Positions 53,947 through 60,000 of a stretch of 60,000 nucleotides of DNA are shown one piece after another. The stretch's first letter is position 1. Each line of letters begins with the position of its first letter. The stretch is from Nymphaea colorata (taxonomy: Eukaryota; Streptophyta; Magnoliopsida; Nymphaeales; Nymphaeaceae). The notes below the pieces were generated by a model that worked only from the letters and a program-made list of their open reading frames with translations, searched no databases and was not told the DNA's origin. The stretch covers positions 7,017,503-7,077,502 of the forward strand of contig NC_045143.1 in NCBI RefSeq assembly GCF_008831285.2. The letters are read 5' to 3'. Position numbers and translations under genes: made by a program.

Positions 53947-56900
53947 ATGGTGGATAACAAAATTGATTTTGGTACTAGCCGTATGATTAGTCTAAATGAG
54001 ACTAATTATAGTCTATGGAAAAATAAGATGAAAGATCTCTTATATGTGAAGGCTATGCACCTACCAGTTTTTTGCCAAAGAAAAGCCTGATTCTAAGTCT
54101 GATGAAGAATGAGAATTTGAACACGAACAAGTTTGTGGTTTCATTCGACAATTTGTGGATGAAAATGTTTATAACCATATCCAAGATGAAAATCATGCAT
54201 GTAGTTTGTGGACAAAATTAGAAAATCTTTATGCCTCCAAGACAGGAAGTAGTAAATTATTTCTTCTGAAAAGATTGATGAATTTAAGATTAAGGGAGGG
54301 CAGTTCAATGTCAGATTTTCTAAATGATTTTCAGGGGGTCATTAGTCAGTTATCCAGTATGGGCGTTAAATTTGAAGATGAGATTTTGGGATTATTATTG
54401 CTTGCTACTTTGCTTGATTCGTGGGAGACATTTAGAGTCTCGCTTACTAACTCTGCAGCTAATGGGGTTGTTTCTTTAGAGACTGTTAAGTCAGGTATTC
54501 TCAATGAGGAGATGAGAAAAAAATCTCAGGCTTGCTCTTCTCAGACAGATGTTCTTTTCACAGAGAACAGGGGGAGGAGTAAATTCAAGAGTGACAGGGA
54601 CAGAGATAAAAGCAGAAGCAAGTCCAAATCGAGATATAAGAATTTGGAATGCCACTATTGTGGAAAGAAAGGACACATAAAGAAGTACTGCTTCCAGCTG
54701 AAGAAGGAGAATAAAATTGGGGAGAAACAGGAGAAGAAAAATGACCGAGATGACAATGTCGCAGCTGCTGCACAACATGAAATGTTTCTTGTTTGTGATG
54801 CTAACATGGTTAATGTTGCCAGAGACGATACTTGTTGGCTTGTTGATAGTGGTTCAGCTCTTCATGTTACTTCCCATAAGCATTTTTTCTCTTCATATAT
54901 TTCTGGTGATTTTGGTACTTTGAGAATGAGTAATGGTTCTTTGTCTCAGGTAGTAGGCAAAGGCGACGTCATTCAGAAGAATGCAAATGGAACTCTATTG
55001 AAGCTGACAGATGTGAGACATGCACCTGACATGCATCTGAACCTTATCTCTGCAGGAAGGTTCGATGAAGAAGGGTATCACAACACTTTTGGTGATGACC
55101 AGTGGAAGCTTATTAGAGGTTCCTTGATTATTGCTCGAGGCAAGAAATGCAGCAATAATCTTTATACTATGCAGGCATCGATTTCCAAAGACATGATACA
55201 TGTGACACAAGATGAAAAATCTATAGAGTTGTGGCACAGGAGGTTGGGACATATGGGTGACAAGGGACTGCAATTCTTGATCAAGAAGAATCTTCTACCA
55301 GAAGTAAAGAAGGATAAACTTGATAAATGCAGTCATTGTTTTGCAGGGAAGCAGACACGGGTCTCTTTCAAGAGTCATCCACCTTCCAGAAAGTCAGAAG
55401 CACTTGAGTTGGTTCATACAGATGTATGTGGTCTAATGAAAGTAAGTTCACATGGTGGTGCACTTTATTTTGTCACGTTTATTGATGATTTTTCCAGGAA
55501 AGTTTGGGTCTATTCTTTGAAGAGGAAAGACCAAGTCATTGGTGTTTTCAAGGACTTTCATGCACTGGTTGAAAGGCAGTCTGAAAAGAAGCTGAAGTGT
55601 GCTCGCAGCGATAATGGGGGAGAGTATATTAGTCCATTTGATGAGTATTGCAGATCTCATGGCATCAGGCACCAGAAGACTCCACCTAAGACTCCTCCAT
55701 TGAATGGCGTGGCAGAAAGGATGAACATGACACTCATGGAGAGAGTAAGATGTCTCCTATCTGAAGCTAAGTTATCTGATTCTTTTTGGTGTGAAGCTTT
55801 ACATACTGTTGCTTATGTGATTAACTTGTCTACACATGTTTCTTTAGATGGTGATGTTCCTAACAGAGTTTGGTATGAGAAGGATGTATCCTATGAGCAC
55901 TTACGTGTATTTGGATGCAGGACATTTGTGCATATACCAAAGGATGAGAGATCGAAGTTGGAATAAAAAAGCAGGCAGTGCGTGTTTTTGGGTTATGGCC
56001 ATGATGAATTTGGTTATAGATTGTATGATCCAGTTGAGAAGAAGCTTGTCAGAAGTAGGGATGTTGTATTTGCCGAAGATCAGAATATTGAGGATATTCA
56101 GAAAGCAGTAAAGGATTCTTCTCATAGCAGCTATTTGCCAGTTGATGTGGACCCTATTCCCTTGCAGAATACTTCAAGAGCAATGCCAGATGATGCTGTT
56201 GGGCAGATACATGATAGAGAAAGACAAGTAGACATGCCATATATTCCTAATTCAGATGACGAAGGTGACGATCATAATTTGGAGGGTTCTTCCTCAGATG
56301 TAGATCGACAGCAAAGATCCACGAGGGAGCGGCATCCCTCAACTAGATATCCCGCACATGACTATATTTTGTTGACTGACAGTGGTGAGCCTGAATGGTA
56401 TGAAGAAGCTATGCATGATGTGTACAAGGAAAAGTGGATGGAAGCCATGAAAGATGAGATGCAGTCACTTTATGACAACCACACCTTCGAGCTTATGGAG
56501 TTGCCTCAAGGCAAGAGGGCATTGAGAAACAAATGGGTTTTTAGAGTGAAGCATGATGAAAACTCTCTAAACCCAAGATACAAAGCTAGGTTGGTTGTGA
56601 AGGGGTTCAATCAGAGGAAATGAGTTGACTTCGACGAGATATTCTCACCGGTGGTCAAGATGTCATCTATCAGAGTTGTTCTTAGTTTGGCAGCTAGTCT
56701 TGATTTGGAGATCGAGCAGATGGATGTGAAGACAGCTTTTCTTCATGGTGATCTTGATGAGGAAATTTACATGATGCAGCCAGAAGGTTTTCTTGTGAAA
56801 GGTAAAGAAAACCATGTTTGCAGATTAAAGAAAAGCTTGTATGGTTTGAAGTAGGCACCTAGACAGTGGTACAAGAAGTTCGAGTCATTTATGGGGGAGT

Positions 56901-57958
56901 ATGGCTACACCAAGTCTACTTCAGATCACTGCGTCTTTGTGAAGAAATTCTCAGGTGATGACTTTGTCATTTTGTTGATTTATGTTGATGACATGCTTAT
57001 TGTTGGCAACAATATATCGAGAATTTCAAGCTTGAAAAAGGAGTTGAACAAGTCCTTTGCTATGAAAGACTTGGGACCTGCTAGTCAGATTTTAGGTATG
57101 AAGATCACACGAGATAGGAAGTCGAATAAGCTATGGCTATCTCAAGAGAAGTACATTGAGAAGGTACTTCAAAGATTTCACATGGACAAGGCAAAGCCTG
57201 TTAGCACCCCTCTTGCAGTGCATTTCAAGTTGAGCACCAAGCAGAGTCCAAGGACAGATTCAGAAAAGGAAGATATGGAGAAGATTCCCTATGCCTCAGT
57301 CACAGGTAGTCTGATGTATGCTATGGTATGTACTAGACCTGATATTGCTCATTCAGTTGGTGTTGTTAGTCGGTTTGTCTCAAATCCAGGAAAGAAACAC
57401 TGGGAAGCAGTTAAATGGATTTTGAGATACCTTCGTGGGACTAGCAGTTTCTCACTTTGTTTTGGGTCAGAAAAATCTATTCTTGTTGGGTATACAGATT
57501 CAGATATGGCAGGAGACATTGACGGGAGAAGATCTATATCTAGTTTTTTATTGACATATGTAGGGGGTACAGTTTCTTGGCAATCCAGACTTCAGAAATG
57601 TGTAGCATTATCTACTACTGAAGCAGAGTTTATTGCAGCTACAGAGGCGAGCAAGGAGCTTCTATGGATGAAGTGGTTCATGAAGGAACTTCAGTTCAGT
57701 CAAGACGAGTATGTACTTTACTGTGACAGTCAGAGTGCTATTCACCTTGGAAAGAATTCTACATTTCATGCAAGGTCAAAGCATATAGACGTAAGATATC
57801 ATTGGATACGTGATGTTCTAGAGTCAAAGCAGCTTGTTCTTGATAAGATCCATACAGATGATAATCCTACAGATATGATGACAAAGTCTCTACCTAAATT
57901 GAAACATGATATGTGTAGAGACTTAGTTGGGATGACTGCCTTTAAGGCAGTATATTAA
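53947..57958 (+). pseudogene. Degenerate copia gag-pol (element 3)
   Basis: It begins [14 protein letters not shown] one-T insertion near 54070 shifts the frame, and a TGA follows at 54110. A long open stretch then covers the rest of gag with its CCHC knuckle (CHYCGKKGHIKKYC), protease (DSGSALHVTS) and integrase (HRRLGHMG, DNGGEY), up to TAA at 55964. RT is broken at 56621 (TGA) and 56852 (TAG in YGLK*APRQ). The rest (YVDDM, RNase H with STTEAEF and DMMTKSL) is open to 57958. The TGA at 54110 and TAA at 55964 are shared with element 2. It is non-functional on its own. Confidence 0.93.
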
Positions 57959-58010
57959 TTTTGTTCATTTTTGCAGGTATGTTTCCTCTCTTGAAGCTGG
58001 AGGGGGAGTT

Positions 58011-58666
58011 TGTTGGGTCGGGTCCAGCCTCAAGAGAGGACCCGACCCGGCCCATCACTTAAGTGACGGGCGGGAGAAATAGAGGGGGGCACCCGATGGT
58101 GCCCCCATTGTCTCTTACGTCTCTCTCTCTTGTTGCCTAGGGTTTCTTTTTGGGGGAAAAGAGAGGTGTGCTCTCTTTTGTGCTCTCTCTTGGTGGCTGC
58201 ACAACAAGAGGAGAGAAGGAGAAGAAGAGAGGAGAGAAGGAGAAGAGGAAAGGAGAGAAGGAGAAGAGGAAGAGAAGGTTGCGAGCATTTGGCTAGAGCA
58301 AGATTCGATTCCAAGGAGGAAGCCAGGTGCATTTCCTCTCAATCCACGGTTTCCGCATTCAATTGGTGATATTTTTTCCTAGTTTTTTTCATATAGCTTT
58401 GGTGAGATATTATTGTTGGAGGGTTGGCTTTGTGTAGCCCCTCGTGGAAAACTTATATCATTGATTATAGTGGATTGAGTTTTGGGTCGTAGTACCCCGT
58501 GGTTTTTACCCTCATTGTTTTGAGGGGTTTTTCACGTAAAAATCTTCTCGTGCATTTGTGTTTGCTTGGTCGTTGTTTTGTTGCTTCTTGCATGATTGAT
58601 TTGGGCTATACTTCGTTGTTGAATCATTTGTAGTAGATTCGTGCCTATCCGCATTTTATCCCAACA
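58011..58666 (+). repeat. 3' LTR of copia element 3
   Basis: It is a 656-bp LTR preceded by the purine tract GGAGGGGGAG at 57999-58008. Confidence 0.92.
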
Positions 58667-60000
58667 CATTTGGCCATTGATTTGAGAGTTTAATTGGAAG
58701 GCATAAGTTTGTTGTGCTGTAGATATATCAGGAGTCAGACAATTTTGATAGTCAAGCTGCATTGTCTCAATTCAAATATCAAGGGCGTAGTACAACCTGG
58801 CGGCAATATGGTTCACATGTTCTCTCTCTCTCTCTCTCTTTCACTCTTTGGTTTCATGCTTGAAACCCTCACCTCGCCGGTGATGGTTTCAGGTCGACGT
58901 CTTGAAACTGTCGCCAGTGGGGATTCAGGCCATATCTATCTTTGTGGTTGAGGCAGCGGCTGATTGCCGCCAAATGCAACTGCTTCCTGCCTTCTTCCTG
59001 GGCGGACAAATCCAGCCTTGATAAGATCCCAGACTGTCAAATACAGCCATACTACATGTTTCTTTGAGGATGCTCAGAGCCTCATGCTTCCCTAAAAGGT
59101 CATGGTTATAGGGAACTCGTGGGCAGCAGGTGATGACAGTGTGCTTGGTTCGGCTAGAAAAACGTGTGGATGATTGAATTTTACGAGTAAAGAAAGCTAC
59201 GACCGTTAGATTTAGAAAGTTTTAGGAGAACAAAATGTCAGAATTGGAATTCCCAATGTCTCAAAAGCTGATAACGGCTCTCAAAAAAGACGTCAAGATG
59301 GTTCAAGAAACCGGTCGTCGGTGACTGTTCCGGGAATACACATCCACTGGTGTTATGATATCAATGCTGATGCAATGCAATGGAGAAAATGTTGGGTGCT
59401 TTTTGGTAGAGAAAGGAGATAGAATGTGAGGAAATAAGGTAAGCAGGGAAGAACAAACATACAAGAATATTAAGGACAGAACAAGAGAAAATAGGAAGGG
59501 TAGAGAGCTGATCGGCTGAGGAGAGGAACCCGAAAGAGAAAAGATAAAGGGTTGAGAGGGTAAAAGGAAAACTTAGGAATAAAGAGAGAAAAATTATGAA
59601 ATATCATTAACAAGAGGAAATGACCAATAAAAAAAATTAAAAAAATATTATTAGGACTTGGACATTTAATATGCCATCTTATGTGCATAACTTGGTACAG
59701 TTTCTCTTGAAAAACCTTCATCCAAATAGTCCACCTATCAATGACATGGTGGGACATGTGAAGGGCTTCCAAATTGAAGAAGGCCTGTTCAAAGGAGAAC
59801 CAAACACATCTTCTTTGTCCTCTATTAACTGCAAGTGATCACAAATGCAAATAGCACCTTTTTCATTTGCAATCTTGGTTTACAAAATAGTAGTTATCTT
59901 TAGTCCACTTGTTTCTTGTCACTGAAGAAAAGAGAATAAAAATGAACTTGATATTGAGAAACTTGTCTCGTGGTGCCCCATTTTATAGACAAACAATGTT
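58667..60000. other. Repeat-like DNA without a recognised gene
   Basis: A CT microsatellite lies at about 58822-58841. Bases 59355-59425 resemble 50490-50550, and 59827-60000 matches 52590-52990. The apparent frames (58694-58951, 59470-59772) carry no known domain. Confidence 0.45.

Larger units (their letters stand above)
53284..58666 (+). mobile_element. Ty1/copia LTR retrotransposon, decayed (element 3)
   Basis: It is a 5383-bp element of the same family as 11223-16573 but on the opposite strand. The LTRs (53284-53927 and 58011-58666) start TGTTGGG and end CCCAACA. The primer site TGGTATCAGAGCCA is intact at 53931-53944, and a purine tract precedes the 3' LTR. The flanks are TTTTT and CATTT, so no clean target duplication is visible. 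Confidence 0.94.

Overview
This is a plant nuclear segment, almost certainly from a flowering plant. The reasons are many short GT-AG introns, a tandem cluster of malectin-like/LRR receptor kinases, a GDSL esterase/lipase gene, Ty1/copia elements primed by initiator tRNA-Met (TGGTATCAGAGCCA) and small plant-type DNA transposons. I cannot name the species. There are no prokaryotic features and no CRISPR array, and I recognised no rRNA or tRNA gene.

Layout. (1) 0.9-35.7 kb: three tandem, same-direction (minus strand) receptor-like kinase genes of the LRR-I type, each with 13 exons in the same order: signal peptide, malectin-like ectodomain, three LRR exons, TM exon, five kinase exons. Gene B (20163-25376) is intact: 13 exons summing to 2631 nt, 876 aa. 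Gene A (29715-35651) has an open frame (868 aa if spliced normally), but the donor of intron 12 is TT instead of GT. Gene C (865-16760) is a clear pseudogene with at least seven independent lesions. It also carries two Ty1/copia insertions: a young one inside a kinase exon (2429-8059; 5-bp TSD; LTRs differing at 2 of 352 positions; one 1498-codon open frame) and an older, decayed one in intron 1 (11223-16573). The intergenic DNA was duplicated together with the genes, and one intergenic copy later received an 832-bp DNA transposon with an exact 8-bp target duplication (18981-19812).

(2) 37.1-43.8 kb: a non-coding tandem segmental duplication of about 3.3 kb, with later small-transposon insertions in individual copies. 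(3) 44.2-46.3 kb: more non-autonomous transposon debris and a short interstitial telomere-type tract. (4) 47.7-49.5 kb: a four-exon GDSL esterase/lipase gene (373 aa) in which the block III oxyanion-hole Asn is Gly. Its 5' leader is tandemly duplicated. (5) 49.7-53.3 kb: AT-rich repeats and duplicated fragments. (6) 53284-58666: a third copia element, on the plus strand and of the same family as the one at 11-16 kb. The two copies share two in-frame stop codons. (7) 58.7-60 kb: repeat-like DNA with no recognised gene.

How the genes relate: the kinase cluster is a birth-and-death array in which one copy is sound, one has a probable splice-site defect and one is dead and acts as a transposon trap. 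The GDSL gene is functionally unrelated. No clearly new biological system is visible. The most useful leads are the LTR-encoded C-terminal extension and leader repeats of the young copia element, the shared stops in the second copia family, the donor change in gene A, and the GDSL protein lacking its block III Asn.
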